From NCBI GenBank assembly GCA_945861875.1, contig CAMAWC010000022.1, positions 1 through 46,393 on the forward strand: 46,393 bases of DNA. The letters are read 5' to 3'. Origin of the DNA: Bordetella parapertussis. GTDB taxonomy: Bacteria; Pseudomonadota; Gammaproteobacteria; Burkholderiales; SG8-39. This document shows positions 23,169 to 32,151 of the stretch, piece by piece. Positions within the stretch are counted from its first letter, which is position 1. Each line of letters starts with the position of its first letter. The notes beneath the pieces were generated by a model, which saw nothing but the letters and a program-made list of their open reading frames with translations, was not told the origin of the DNA and searched no databases. A program made the position numbers and the translations under genes.

Positions 23169-25243
23169 GCGCTTCGGCCACGACCAGCGACGGTCCCGCC
23201 AATCTGAACTGGCAGGGGCTCGCCGCCCCTTTGCTGGTGGTGATGATCCTCGCCATGATGGTGCTGCCGCTGCCGCCTTTCGTGCTCGACTTGCTGTTCA
23301 CATTCAATATTGCGATCGCCCTGCTGGTGATGCTGGTGAGTCTGTACACCGCGCGCCCGCTCGACTTTGCGGTTTTTCCGACGCTGCTGCTGATCACCAC
23401 CCTGATGCGGCTGTCCCTGAACGTCGCCTCGACGCGCGTGGTGCTGATGCACGGCCACACCGGACCGGATGCCGCAGGCAAGGTCATCGAGTCGTTCGGC
23501 CACTTCCTTGTCGGCGGAAACTTCACCGTCGGCCTGGTGGTGTTCGGCATCATGGTGGTGATCAATTTCATGGTCATCACCAAGGGTGCCGGACGCATTG
23601 CCGAAGTGGCGGCGCGGTTCACCCTGGATGCGATGCCGGGCAAGCAGATGGCAATAGATGCCGACCTCAATGCCGGGCTTATCGGCGAGCAGGAGGCGCG
23701 CCGCCGCCGCACCGAAATCGCGCAGGAGGCGGATTTTTTCGGTGCCATGGATGGCGCGAGCAAGTTCGTCCGTGGAGACGCCGTCGCCGGCATCCTCATC
23801 CTGGTCATCAATATTGTCGGCGGACTGGCGGTGGGCGTACTGCAGCACAATCTTTCAATTTCTCAGGCGGCAAACAATTACATCCTGCTCGCCATTGGTG
23901 ACGGACTGGTCGCGCAAATCCCGGCGTTGATCATTTCCACCGCGGCCGGCCTGGTGGTGAGCCGCGTCGGCACCCAGGACATCGGCCAGCAGATGGTCAG
24001 TCAGTTGTTCCAGAACGGCCAGGCGTTTTACCTGACGGCCGCGATCCTGGGTGTGATGGGGCTCATCCCGGGCATGCCGCACCTGCCTTTCATCATTTTC
24101 GCCGCAATCAGCGCCTACCTTGGCTGGCGGCGGCAGCAACCAAAACCGCAGGAAGCGCAGGTGGTGCCCGGCGAGGCACCGGCCCTGTCAGAGAATCAGG
24201 ACGCGACCTGGGAGGATGTGCAGCAGGTTGATACGCTCGGCCTGGAGGTCGGGTACCGGCTGATTCCCCTTGTAGACCGGGCGCAGGAGGGTGACCTGCT
24301 CAAGCGCATTCGCGCGCTTCGGCGCAAATTCGCGCAGGACGTGGGCTTCCTGCCGCCCTCTGTCCACATTCGCGACAACCTCGAACTCAAGCCAAGCGCC
24401 TATCGCATCTCGCTCAAGGGGGTGATGGTGGGCGAAGGGGAGTCCTATAGCGGCATGATGCTGGCCATCAACCCGGGCCATGCCGCGACCATGCTGCCGG
24501 GAAACCAGACCAAGGATCCGGCGTTCGGCCTGCCGGCGGTTTGGATCGAGGCATCGCTGCGCGAACAGGCGCAGGCCGGGGGCTATACCGTCGTTGACGC
24601 CGGCACGGTGGTGGCGACACACATATCGCACGTGCTGCAAGGTCACGCCGGTGCCCTGCTCGGACGGCAGGAAACGCAACAACTGCTCGATCACCTGACC
24701 CGCCAGTGGCCCAAGCTGGTCGAGGACCTGGTGCCCAAAATAATTTCCCTGGCGACGCTGCAGCGCGTGTTGCAGAACCTGCTTGCCGAGGGGGTGCACC
24801 TGCGCGACCTGCGCAGCGTGTTCGAAGCGCTGGCGGAGGTTGCCGGGCGTACCCAGGATGCGCAGGAACTCACCGCTGCGGCCAGGGTGGCCATGGGCGG
24901 GGGCATTGTGCAGCAATTGTTCAACGGTGCGCGCGAACTGAAGGTGATTGCGCTCGACCAGGAACTGGAGCGCGTCCTGCTGCAGGCGGCAAGTGTCGCA
25001 GGTGGCGACGGACTCGGCCTGGAGCCGGGGCTGGCTGACACGCTGGTGGCCGAATGCGCCGCCGCCCTGATGCGCCAGGAATCCCTCGGTGCGCCACCCG
25101 TGCTGCTGGTGCCCGACCGATTGCGCGTCGCGCTTGCCCGACTTGCCCGTCGCACCCTGCCGCAACTGCGCGTCCTGGCTCAATCAGAAATTCCGGAAAA
25201 CCGCACCATCCGCGTCACCTCTTCCATCGGAGCAAAAGCATGA
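23165..25243 (+). CDS. flhA: FlhA, flagellar export gate protein
   Basis: FlhA forms the nonameric export gate and uses the proton motive force. The 692-residue product has eight membrane segments in the first 310 residues, the FHIPEP family segment RFTLDAMPGKQMAIDADLNA (about 150-169), and a large C-terminal cytoplasmic domain. I chose the GTG at 23165 (VSASATTSDG), which overlaps the flhB stop as GTGA with GGAG nine bases upstream. An ATG at 23141 would add eight residues (MGRRGDCR) out of flhB coding sequence with no family match. Confidence 0.95.
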   Translation: MSASATTSDGPANLNWQGLAAPLLVVMILAMMVLPLPPFVLDLLFTFNIAIALLVMLVSLYTARPLDFAVFPTLLLITTLMRLSLNVASTRVVLMHGHTGPDAAGKVIESFGHFLVGGNFTVGLVVFGIMVVINFMVITKGAGRIAEVAARFTLDAMPGKQMAIDADLNAGLIGEQEARRRRTEIAQEADFFGAMDGASKFVRGDAVAGILILVINIVGGLAVGVLQHNLSISQAANNYILLAIGDGLVAQIPALIISTAAGLVVSRVGTQDIGQQMVSQLFQNGQAFYLTAAILGVMGLIPGMPHLPFIIFAAISAYLGWRRQQPKPQEAQVVPGEAPALSENQDATWEDVQQVDTLGLEVGYRLIPLVDRAQEGDLLKRIRALRRKFAQDVGFLPPSVHIRDNLELKPSAYRISLKGVMVGEGESYSGMMLAINPGHAATMLPGNQTKDPAFGLPAVWIEASLREQAQAGGYTVVDAGTVVATHISHVLQGHAGALLGRQETQQLLDHLTRQWPKLVEDLVPKIISLATLQRVLQNLLAEGVHLRDLRSVFEALAEVAGRTQDAQELTAAARVAMGGGIVQQLFNGARELKVIALDQELERVLLQAASVAGGDGLGLEPGLADTLVAECAAALMRQESLGAPPVLLVPDRLRVALARLARRTLPQLRVLAQSEIPENRTIRVTSSIGAKA

Positions 25244-26517
25244 ATGTGAAAAAGTTCCTCGGCGAAAATTCCCGCGCAACGCTGCGCCGTGTGAAACAGG
25301 AGCTGGGGGACGACGCAGTCATCCTCTCGAGCCGGCAGGTTGCCGGTGGATTCGAGATGATGGCCATGGCGCAACGGGAGGTGGAAAGCATCGCACAGCC
25401 TTCGACAGGCAATGCAACGGGGGCGGGTACCGAGGCGGTCGGTGCCTCACTGCAGCCGTTCAAGGACTACGCCATGAAACGCGGTGCCGTGGCGTCGCCA
25501 TCCGATGTGGCCGCCGCAGTGCTGCCGTCCGCGGCAGCGGTAAAGGTTCATGCGTCGGCGCCGGCGGCTGGCAATGACCTGATGTCCGAGTTGAAGTCGG
25601 TTCGAAGCCTGCTCGAAGGGCAGCTTGCCAGTCTTGCCTGGAGCGATTCGGCGCGGCGCGCACCGTTGCGCATGAAACTGGCCGGCCAGCTTCTTTCGGC
25701 GGGTTTTTCGCCCGGGCTGGTGCGGGCTGTCACGACGCGCCTGCCCGATGATTTCACCGCGGAGCAGGCCGCCACCTGGCTGATTTCGGTGCTGGAGACC
25801 AACCTGCACCAGGCCCCGGCCGATGAACTGATAGACCGCGGCGGCGTTTTCGCGCTGGTCGGGCCGACCGGGGTTGGCAAAACCACCACCACCGCCAAGC
25901 TGGCCGCCCGCTACGTGATGAAGTACGGTGCGCAAAAGCTCGGCCTGGTCTCGGCCGACAGCTACCGCATCGGTGCGCAGGACCAGTTGCGCATCTACGG
26001 GCGCATCCTGGGCGTTCCGGTGCACGCGGTGCAGGATGCGGCGGAACTGCACGCAACGCTTGCCGCGTTGCGTGACAAGCACCTGGTGCTGATAGACACC
26101 ATCGGCGTCGGCCAGCGCGACCCGAGGGTTTCCGAGCAGGTTGCGATGCTCGGCACGCCGAACATTAAACGCCTTCTGCTTCTCAACGCCGCCTGCCAGG
26201 GCGAAACGCTGGAGGATGTGGTGCGCGCCTATGTCGGTCCTGCCGGCGTGCGGTCCCTGGCCGGCTGTTGCATCAGCAAGCTCGATGAGGCGATCAAGCC
26301 CGGCAGCGTGCTTGATACCGCGATGCGCCATCGCCTGCCGCTGCACTATGTTTCGAGCGGCCAGCGCGTTCCCGAGGACCTTGCGTTGCCCAATGCGGCA
26401 CAGCTGGTGCGCCAGGCGCTGGGCAGTCCGGGCACCGGTGCCTTCGCACTTAGTTCGGATGAGACGCTGTTGATGCTGGCCGCACGGCAGGCACCGGAAA
26501 AGGTCGGCCATGCTTGA
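25240..26517 (+). CDS. flhF: FlhF, SRP-like GTPase for flagellar placement
   Basis: FlhF is an SRP-type GTPase that marks the cell pole for flagellar assembly. The 425-residue product has the short basic N-terminus (MNVKKFLGENSRATLRRVKQ), a variable linker, then NG domains with P-loop GPTGVGKTTTTAK (208-220), DTIGVGQRD (G3) and SKLDEA (G4). G3 has Ile where many relatives have Ala. It overlaps the flhA stop as ATGA with GGAG upstream. It implies polar flagellation together with the next gene. Confidence 0.97.
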   Translation: MNVKKFLGENSRATLRRVKQELGDDAVILSSRQVAGGFEMMAMAQREVESIAQPSTGNATGAGTEAVGASLQPFKDYAMKRGAVASPSDVAAAVLPSAAAVKVHASAPAAGNDLMSELKSVRSLLEGQLASLAWSDSARRAPLRMKLAGQLLSAGFSPGLVRAVTTRLPDDFTAEQAATWLISVLETNLHQAPADELIDRGGVFALVGPTGVGKTTTTAKLAARYVMKYGAQKLGLVSADSYRIGAQDQLRIYGRILGVPVHAVQDAAELHATLAALRDKHLVLIDTIGVGQRDPRVSEQVAMLGTPNIKRLLLLNAACQGETLEDVVRAYVGPAGVRSLAGCCISKLDEAIKPGSVLDTAMRHRLPLHYVSSGQRVPEDLALPNAAQLVRQALGSPGTGAFALSSDETLLMLAARQAPEKVGHA

Positions 26518-27352
26518 GTCCGTACAGCGGGATCATGCGGCGATCGGCGACCAGGCCGCCGGCTTGCGGCGACTGCTCGCACCACGGGGCCTGCGTGTGC
26601 TGCCCATTTGCGGTGCGGCGAGCGACCAGGAGCAGGCGCGCATTGTTGCGCAATTGGCCACACTGCTCGCAAGCTGCGGCCGCCGCGTGATTGTGCTCGA
26701 CCAAAGCCCCGGTGCGATGGCCGCGACCTGGGGCTTGCGCGCGCGCTATGAATTGTCGCACCTGCTGTCGGAGGACCGCGGCTGGGAGCAGGTGTTGCTG
26801 GAGGGGCCGCAAGGTGTGGTGCTGCTTCCGGCCGGTCGCGGCCTGGTGCAAATCGATACCGGGCGTGCGCGACATGATCTGCTGTCGCAGCTTTATTCGT
26901 TGCCGATGGAGCCCGACATGGTATTGCTCAACCTGTCGCGCACCGCGCGTTGCGGGGTGCTCGCCGATCCGCGCGGCGACTGGCTGTTTATCGCCCCGGC
27001 GGGCGCTGGCGGTCTGATGCCGGCGTACGGCCAGATCAAGCGCCTTGCCGCGTCGGTGCGGCCGCAGCGCCTGCAGGTGCTGGTTGACGGCGCACAAGAT
27101 GCCGCAGACGGTCATGTGGCGTTTGGCAACCTTGCCGCCACGGCACGGCGCTTCCTCGACCTTGACCTGTATTTTTGCGGAAATATTCATCGCGACCGGG
27201 CGCCGTTCGCGACGCAGGACGCCTGTCCGGAAGCCTTGCGCCGCCTGGTCGCGGACCTGGATGGATGGCGTCTGCGCTCCCATGTGCCGTCATCCGCACA
27301 AGATGAAAAAAACCCCGTGCACGCCCATGCCGTTTCACCCTCCTGGAGTTAG
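26510..27352 (+). CDS. flhG: FlhG-like (FleN/YlxH) protein with degenerate Walker A
   Basis: FlhG is a MinD-type ATPase that works with FlhF to set flagellar number. The position between flhF (8-bp overlap) and fliA and the MinD-like fold pattern identify this 280-residue protein. It keeps the N-terminal DQAAGLR (residues 14-20), matching the DQAxxLR helix known to stimulate FlhF GTPase in the family. However, the region that should read KGGxGKT is CGAASDQEQAR (about 34-44): no P-loop glycines or lysines. VIVLDQS (60-66) stands where the Walker A' VxLLDAD would be. ATP binding is therefore doubtful. The last 25 residues are low in conservation. Confidence 0.82.
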   Translation: MLESVQRDHAAIGDQAAGLRRLLAPRGLRVLPICGAASDQEQARIVAQLATLLASCGRRVIVLDQSPGAMAATWGLRARYELSHLLSEDRGWEQVLLEGPQGVVLLPAGRGLVQIDTGRARHDLLSQLYSLPMEPDMVLLNLSRTARCGVLADPRGDWLFIAPAGAGGLMPAYGQIKRLAASVRPQRLQVLVDGAQDAADGHVAFGNLAATARRFLDLDLYFCGNIHRDRAPFATQDACPEALRRLVADLDGWRLRSHVPSSAQDEKNPVHAHAVSPSWS

Positions 27353-27355
27353 AAC

Positions 27356-28066
27356 ATGTATACCGCAGCCGGAACGCTCGATACGCAGGACACCCTGAAA
27401 CGCTATTCCCCGCTGGTAAAGCGCATGGCGCACCACCTGCTTGCGCGCCTCCCGGCGAGCGTGCAACTGGACGACATGGTGCAGGCCGGGATGATCGGAT
27501 TGATGGACGCGGCCAGCCGCTACCGCGACGATCAGGGCGCGCAATTCGAGACTTTTGCCTCGCAACGGATCCGCGGCGCAATGCTCGATGAGTTGCGCCA
27601 GAACGACTGGTTGCCGCGCGGCATCAGAAAAGCGCAGCGACGCATCGAAACGGCGATGTCAAAGCTTGAACAACGCCTCGGACGACCCTGTATCGAACAC
27701 GAGATCGCAGGTGAACTGGGAATGTCCCTGGCCGATTACCAGGCGCTGTTGCAGGAGGCGCACGGTGCGCAGCTGTTCTATTACGACGATTTTGACCGTG
27801 ACGGCGAGGAACGGTTTCTTGACCGCAGTTGCGCGGACGAGCGTCCCAGCCCGGAGGACATCCTGCAGGACAAGCGCTTTCGCAAGAAATTGATGACCGC
27901 GATCGAGGAGCTTCCGGAGCGGGAAAAATTGCTGATGGGCCTGTATTACGAGCAGGAGATCAACTTTCGCCAGATTGCCGAAGTGCTCGGCGTGACCGAG
28001 TCGCGGGTGTGCCAGTTGCACAGCCAGGCGGTGACGCGCCTGCGCAGCAAGGTGAAGGACTGGTGA
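27356..28066 (+). CDS. fliA: FliA, flagellar sigma-28 factor
   Basis: FliA directs RNA polymerase to class III flagellar promoters. The 236-residue product has sigma region 2 (LDDMVQAGMIGLMDAASRYR and FETFASQRIRGAMLDELRQN), region 3 (WLPRGIRKAQRRIE) and region 4 with the helix-turn-helix NFRQIAEVLGVTESRVCQLH near the C-terminus. The ATG at 27356 is preceded by CTCCTGGAG. It starts 3 bp after flhG, so it is the end of the flhBAFG operon. Its partner anti-sigma FlgM is encoded at 29273, and four likely target promoters lie in this window. Confidence 0.98.
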   Translation: MYTAAGTLDTQDTLKRYSPLVKRMAHHLLARLPASVQLDDMVQAGMIGLMDAASRYRDDQGAQFETFASQRIRGAMLDELRQNDWLPRGIRKAQRRIETAMSKLEQRLGRPCIEHEIAGELGMSLADYQALLQEAHGAQLFYYDDFDRDGEERFLDRSCADERPSPEDILQDKRFRKKLMTAIEELPEREKLLMGLYYEQEINFRQIAEVLGVTESRVCQLHSQAVTRLRSKVKDW

Positions 28067-28266
28067 TTGCCGCTGCGCCGCAGCGCAAACAGCCGTAGGC
28101 TGTGGCCGCCGGCGTGAGGAGGGTAGCGGCGGTTGTGTACCGCGCCGACCGGACCGGGCGGGGCGGTTCAGGCGGCAGGCGGATGGGTGTATCCTTTGTC
28201 CGTCACGCATGAGGGCATTCTCAGGGGTTCAATGCGCGACCCAAGGTTTCCGGAGAAGATGCCGAT
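28067..28266. other. Intergenic region between fliA and the receiver gene
   Basis: 200 bp with a short perfect hairpin ACAGCC / GGCTGT shortly after fliA. There is no U-tract, so it is at best a weak terminator. No promoter could be assigned to the downstream receiver gene. Confidence 0.3.
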
Positions 28267-28734
28267 ATGGGTACTGTGGAAATACTGCTGGTCGAAGACA
28301 ATCCGGATGACGTCGACCTGACGCTTCGCGCCTTGCGCAAGGCGGGCCTTGGCGAACGGGTGTTGCATTTCGAGGACGGCGCGCGCGCGGTTGAATTCGT
28401 TTTCGGCCAGGGAGAATTCGCGGGGCGTGACGCCACGATATTGCCCAGGCTGATCCTGCTCGACCTCAAGCTGCCCAAGCTTGACGGGCTCGAAGTCTTG
28501 CGGTGCTTAAAAGACGATCCGCACACCCGCGCGATTCCGGTGGTCATGCTCACCTCCTCAACCGAGGAGCGCGATGTTCGCGCAAGCTTTGATCTTGGCG
28601 CGAACAGCTATGTCGTCAAGCCGGTTGGTTTCGACGAATACGTCAGCAAGCTGGCAGCGGTCGGGCGTTATTGGGTTTCTTGCAACCAGCCCATCCCCCC
28701 GGCCGCCCGGCCCGGGGAAGCGGCCGGTTCGTAA
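28267..28734 (+). CDS. Single-domain response regulator, Rcp1-like
   Basis: A 155-residue receiver-only protein: acid residues E10/D11 (LLVEDNPDDVDLT), phospho-acceptor D66 (LLDLKLPKLDG), T96 and K118 (VVKPVGF). The pattern NPDDVDLTLRAL and the YWV end place it in the Rcp1/CheY-like group of lone receivers that usually serve a phytochrome- or PAS-type kinase. No output domain is present. The ATG at 28267 has GGAG 14 bases upstream. It lies between fliA and the convergent flgN, with no obvious kinase beside it; the hybrid kinase at 44798-46321 is a possible partner by distance only. Confidence 0.88.
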   Translation: MGTVEILLVEDNPDDVDLTLRALRKAGLGERVLHFEDGARAVEFVFGQGEFAGRDATILPRLILLDLKLPKLDGLEVLRCLKDDPHTRAIPVVMLTSSTEERDVRASFDLGANSYVVKPVGFDEYVSKLAAVGRYWVSCNQPIPPAARPGEAAGS

Positions 28735-28788
28735 GCGATGCGCGCGTGCCGGCAAAGCGGCGTGCGCGGCGGTTGCAGGCGTGGAAGA

Positions 28789-29271
28789 TCAGGCCTGGCC
28801 GAGCGCGGACGGAAAACGCGCCACGCGTGAGTGACCGTCCGGGCCGTAGGTGGGGTTGGCGCAGGTGGCAGACGAAATCATGTTCAGGCGCACCTGGAGG
28901 TGGCGCACCAGCGCGTCGATCAACCGGCCGTTGGACTGGTTCTGTCGTTTTGTGGCCACCACCTTGGACGAAAGCAATTCCCAGGCGGGTGCGGCTTCGG
29001 CGCGCTCGGGGTGGCGCGCCAGCCACGTGCGCATGCCGGCGGCATCGCCGGAGAGTCCTTTGGACTGCAGCATGGCGATGCGACGATGGGCCAGTTCCTG
29101 CAAGCTTTCGGTGACGCGTTCTTTCTCGCCCGCAAGGGCCGCAACGCGGTCGCTGGCGACGGCAATCAGCGCCTCTTCTTCCTTGGCAAGAAGGTGCTCG
29201 AGCGCGCAATAGCCGTCAAACTCCTGGCGCAACTGTTCGGTGAGCCCCGAGGCGGCCGCCAAGATGGTCAT
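28789..29271 (-). CDS. flgN: FlgN, chaperone of FlgK and FlgL
   Basis: FlgN is the export chaperone for the hook-filament junction proteins. The 160-residue product is helical with a conserved LLAKEEEALIAVASDRVAAL motif (about 28-47) and the later ATKRQNQSNGRLIDAL segment typical of FlgN. I chose the ATG at 29271, one base after the flgM stop; extensions to 29409 lie inside flgM and have no family similarity. It ends the minus-strand flgA-flgM-flgN group. Confidence 0.9.
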   Translation of the reverse strand: MTILAAASGLTEQLRQEFDGYCALEHLLAKEEEALIAVASDRVAALAGEKERVTESLQELAHRRIAMLQSKGLSGDAAGMRTWLARHPERAEAAPAWELLSSKVVATKRQNQSNGRLIDALVRHLQVRLNMISSATCANPTYGPDGHSRVARFPSALGQA

Positions 29272-29272
29272 G

Positions 29273-29569
29273 TCAAGCCTTCTTGCCGAGCATGTCATGC
29301 ACGCTTTGCAGCAGGCGGTCGGCGACCGCTTCAGTGTTGACCTTGAACTCGCCATTGCGGATGGCCGCCTTGATCGCCGAGACGCGGGCGCTTTCAACCG
29401 CGCCGCCACTCACACCGGTTTCCATGGCCGACAATTTTCGCGACAAATCGCTCAGGCTTACCTCTTTGGCTGCGACGGATCCTTCGGTGCCGGCCGTCCC
29501 CTTGGCGGCGGTGCGCGTCCCGGAGGCCGGGCCGGCATTGAACGGGTCGGTGGATGATCCAATTTTCAT
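29273..29569 (-). CDS. flgM: FlgM, anti-sigma-28 factor
   Basis: FlgM binds FliA until the hook is complete, then is exported through it. The 98-residue product has the family start MKIGSSTDPFN, an unstructured Ala/Thr/Gly middle, and the C-terminal FliA-binding helices (SAIKAAIRNGEFKVNTEAVA, DRLLQSVHDML). AGGAG lies six bases upstream of the ATG. The sigma-28 site at 29609-29635 implies FliA control of its own inhibitor. Confidence 0.94.
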   Translation of the reverse strand: MKIGSSTDPFNAGPASGTRTAAKGTAGTEGSVAAKEVSLSDLSRKLSAMETGVSGGAVESARVSAIKAAIRNGEFKVNTEAVADRLLQSVHDMLGKKA

Positions 29570-29608
29570 ATTAGCTCCTGTTCCGAGGGCGGCGCCTCGT
29601 ATGGATGT

Positions 29609-29635
29609 TTAACGGCGAATTTTTGCTGAACTTTA
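29609..29635 (-). promoter_or_regulatory. Sigma-28 (FliA) promoter of flgM-flgN
   Basis: On the minus strand, TAAAGTTC (29635-29628, 7/8) - 11 nt - GCCGTTAA (29616-29609, 7/8). It lies 40 bp upstream of the flgM start, in the 116-bp gap after flgA. This gives a class III promoter in addition to any read-through from flgA, as in enterobacteria. Confidence 0.88.
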
Positions 29636-29685
29636 GCTTTCATGAGATCTTTTTTTCAGTCCTGGCCGCGCTGCCTGGATGCGGC

Positions 29686-30399
29686 TTAAAACGATACTTC
29701 CACCACCCGGCCCGGCCTGGCCAGGCCGGATAGCACCTTGCCCGAGGCGGTCTTTACCCTGAGGGACTCGCCGGCCATGGCCTGGCCCATGGCGTGGCCC
29801 TCGGTGCTGACGGTAAAGCCGTCGCCCTGGTAAATGACCCTGACCAGATCGCCCTGGGTGATGGCCGGCCTGGCGCGAAACTGGTCCTGGCGCAGCACCT
29901 GCCCGGCGGCAAGCTGTTTGACCAGCGTTTTGTCGGATAGCTGTGAGCTGGCGGTAATGGCCCCGGGTTCGCTGGTGAGTTCGACATCGGCCAGACGCAC
30001 ATCACGCTCCGACAGGGACTGGCCGGCGACAAAGCCGGCGGTGGCGACCAGCGCAGGGCCCCAGACCTTGATTTCCACCGGAAGCCAGGCTATCCAGCCC
30101 GCGCCCTCGGTGCAGCGCAGGCGGATATTTACCTTGCCCCACAGGCGGGAGCCGGAGGGGATTGACGGTTCCACTTTGGCGCATGGCGCCAGTTTCAACT
30201 TCGGATCGAGGTTGCCGAAGGTCAGTTCCACACGCCCGGGCAGTCCGGCTGTCTTGGATTCGAGAAATAGCTTAAGGCCGGCCAGCGGGTCGGGCTCTTC
30301 GGCGGCGTGAGCGGCATTGGGCGCCGAGGCGCCCAATGCCAGCGCCAACAGCAGGCATCTTATCGACCCTGCACCTTGCCTTGGTGACAACTGCAGCAT
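29686..30399 (-). CDS. flgA: FlgA, P-ring assembly chaperone
   Basis: FlgA is a periplasmic chaperone for the P-ring protein FlgI. The 237-residue product has a signal peptide (hydrophobic LLLALALGAS, likely cut after AHA) and the C-terminal SAF-like domain with VRVIYQGDGFTVSTEGHAMG and the SGLARPGRVVEVSF end. I chose the ATG at 30399 (MLQLSPRQ) because GGGAG lies seven bases upstream; an ATG at 30426 would add nine residues but has a poor ribosome site. It is divergent from flgB. Confidence 0.93.
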   Translation of the reverse strand: MLQLSPRQGAGSIRCLLLALALGASAPNAAHAAEEPDPLAGLKLFLESKTAGLPGRVELTFGNLDPKLKLAPCAKVEPSIPSGSRLWGKVNIRLRCTEGAGWIAWLPVEIKVWGPALVATAGFVAGQSLSERDVRLADVELTSEPGAITASSQLSDKTLVKQLAAGQVLRQDQFRARPAITQGDLVRVIYQGDGFTVSTEGHAMGQAMAGESLRVKTASGKVLSGLARPGRVVEVSF

Positions 30400-30568
30400 T
30401 TGCGCTCTCCCGGGTATTTGCATCATGGAGGGGACGTTACGCGCGTGCGCAAGGCATCAATGCAGCGAACAGCCGCCGCAATTGCGCTCTATTCCGGGCA
30501 TCAGGCAGGCGACCGATTTGCATAATGAAGCTCATCCGGCACCACGCCAAAATCGCTCGGAGGCAGTA
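30400..30568. promoter_or_regulatory. Divergent flgA / flgB intergenic region
   Basis: A 169-bp gap that must hold the flgA and flgB promoters. No sigma-28 motif is seen; class II (sigma-70 with FlhDC) control is expected from family knowledge. Confidence 0.4.
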
Positions 30569-30976
30569 ATGATCGGCAAACTGGACCAAAACTTGAGCTT
30601 TCACAGCGACGCACTGATGCTTCGCGCACAGCGCCAGCAATTGCTGGCGTCGAATATTGCCAATGCCGACACCCCGGGCTACCAGGCGCGTGATTTTGAC
30701 CTGCCCGCGGCGTTGCGCGCAGCCGGCGGCGGTGGCGCCAACATGAGCGCATCCCAGGGCATGCAGCGCACCGATCAGAACCACCTGCAGCCGGCCGGCT
30801 CGGCCGCCGGCACCAAGGTGCAATACCGCACCGGGGCGCAGGGCAGCCTCGATCGCAACAGCGTGGACATGGACACCGAGCGCGCCATTTTCGCCGACAA
30901 CGCCGTGCGATACGAGGCGTCGCTGCGTTTTTTGAACCACCAGATCAAAACCATGCTGGCCGCGATACAGGGCTGA
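30569..30976 (+). CDS. flgB: FlgB, proximal rod protein
   Basis: FlgB is a rod subunit. The 135-residue product has the typical start [20 protein letters not shown], the [18 protein letters not shown] motif (about 28-45), a Gly/Ser middle and the C-terminal [20 protein letters not shown] helix. I chose the ATG at 30569, which follows GGAGGCAGTA. It heads the large plus-strand flgB-flgJ operon. Confidence 0.97.
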   Translation: MIGKLDQNLSFHSDALMLRAQRQQLLASNIANADTPGYQARDFDLPAALRAAGGGGANMSASQGMQRTDQNHLQPAGSAAGTKVQYRTGAQGSLDRNSVDMDTERAIFADNAVRYEASLRFLNHQIKTMLAAIQG

Positions 30977-30990
30977 CGGGAAAGGCTGCC

Positions 30991-31404
30991 ATGTCGCTAT
31001 TCAAGGTATTCGAGGTTTCAGGTTCGGCTGTTTCGGCACAGAGCCAGCGCCTGAACGTGGTGGCGAGCAACATCGCCAACGCCGACAGTGCCAGCGGTCC
31101 CGACGGCAAGGCCTACCGCGCGAGGCAGGTGGTATTCCAGGCAACGCCCATCGCCGGGGGGCGCGGCGTTCCGGCGACCGGCGTAAAGGTCGGCGGCGTG
31201 GTCGAGGACAGTTCGCCGATGCGGCGCCTGCGCGATCCCGCGCATCCGCTGGCCGACAAGGACGGCTACGTGACGATGCCCAACGTGAACGTGGTGGACG
31301 AGATGGTCAACATGATCTCCGCCTCGCGCTCTTATCAGACCAACATCGAGATGATGAACACCGCCAAGAGCATGCTGCTCAAGGTGCTCACGCTCGGTTC
31401 GTGA
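30991..31404 (+). CDS. flgC: FlgC, proximal rod protein
   Basis: FlgC is a rod subunit. The 137-residue product has the [20 protein letters not shown] start, a [14 protein letters not shown] motif (about 24-37), [20 protein letters not shown] (about 98-117) and the [10 protein letters not shown] end. It begins 14 bp after flgB and ends 13 bp before flgD. Confidence 0.97.
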   Translation: MSLFKVFEVSGSAVSAQSQRLNVVASNIANADSASGPDGKAYRARQVVFQATPIAGGRGVPATGVKVGGVVEDSSPMRRLRDPAHPLADKDGYVTMPNVNVVDEMVNMISASRSYQTNIEMMNTAKSMLLKVLTLGS

Positions 31405-31417
31405 ACAAGGGGAGCAC

Positions 31418-32080
31418 ATGACAACGAGCATTCAACCCGTGGTGCAACCGGCCGCCGGCGCGGCGCAAACCGCGGCGGCCAAGGCCGCCGATCCGGGCAG
31501 CGAGGACCGCTTCCTCAAGCTGCTGGTGGCCCAGCTAAAGAACCAGGACCCGCTGAGCCCGATGGACAATGCGCAGGTGACCAGCCAGATGGCGCAGATC
31601 AGCACCGTCAGCGGCATCGACAAGCTCAATGCGACGCTGCAGGCCATGACCGGTTCCATGGCGGCGACCCAGCCGGTGCAGGCGGCCGGGTTGGTCGGGC
31701 ACAAGGTGCTGGTACCCGGCTCAAGCCTGGCCCTGGCCGATGGCGCGGCCGCCGCCGGCTTTTCACTGGGCCAGCCGGTCGACCAGCTGACGGTGATCAT
31801 TCGCGACTCGATCGGCGGCGTGTTGCACCAGGTCAACCTGGGTGCGCAAAAGGCCGGCATGCAGACCTTCGCCTGGGATGGCGTTGCCGACAACGGGCAA
31901 ATGGCCGTCAACGGCACCTACACCTTCGAGGTCAGCGGCATGGCTGCGGGCAAGAAGGTTGCTGCGCAGACGCTGGTCCTCGGTCGCGTTGATGCGGTGC
32001 GGCCGGACAAGGACGGCGTGAAGCTCACCCTTGGCGGGTTCGGCGACGCCAGCCTGTCGGATGTGCAGCAGATTTTCTAG
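31418..32080 (+). CDS. flgD: FlgD, hook assembly scaffold
   Basis: FlgD caps the growing hook. The 220-residue product has the conserved N-terminus (FLKLLVAQLKNQDPLSPMDN at about 32-51, then QMAQISTVSGIDKLN) and a C-terminal FlgD Ig-like/TUDOR region with the WDGVADNGQMAVNGTYTFEV segment. Length is normal. Confidence 0.97.
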   Translation: MTTSIQPVVQPAAGAAQTAAAKAADPGSEDRFLKLLVAQLKNQDPLSPMDNAQVTSQMAQISTVSGIDKLNATLQAMTGSMAATQPVQAAGLVGHKVLVPGSSLALADGAAAAGFSLGQPVDQLTVIIRDSIGGVLHQVNLGAQKAGMQTFAWDGVADNGQMAVNGTYTFEVSGMAAGKKVAAQTLVLGRVDAVRPDKDGVKLTLGGFGDASLSDVQQIF

Positions 32081-32151
32081 ATGCGGGATGCCCGAATGCA
32101 TTTTTTGTGCGCCATGGTGAAAGTGCCAATGAATTCCAAAGGAGTCAGAGC

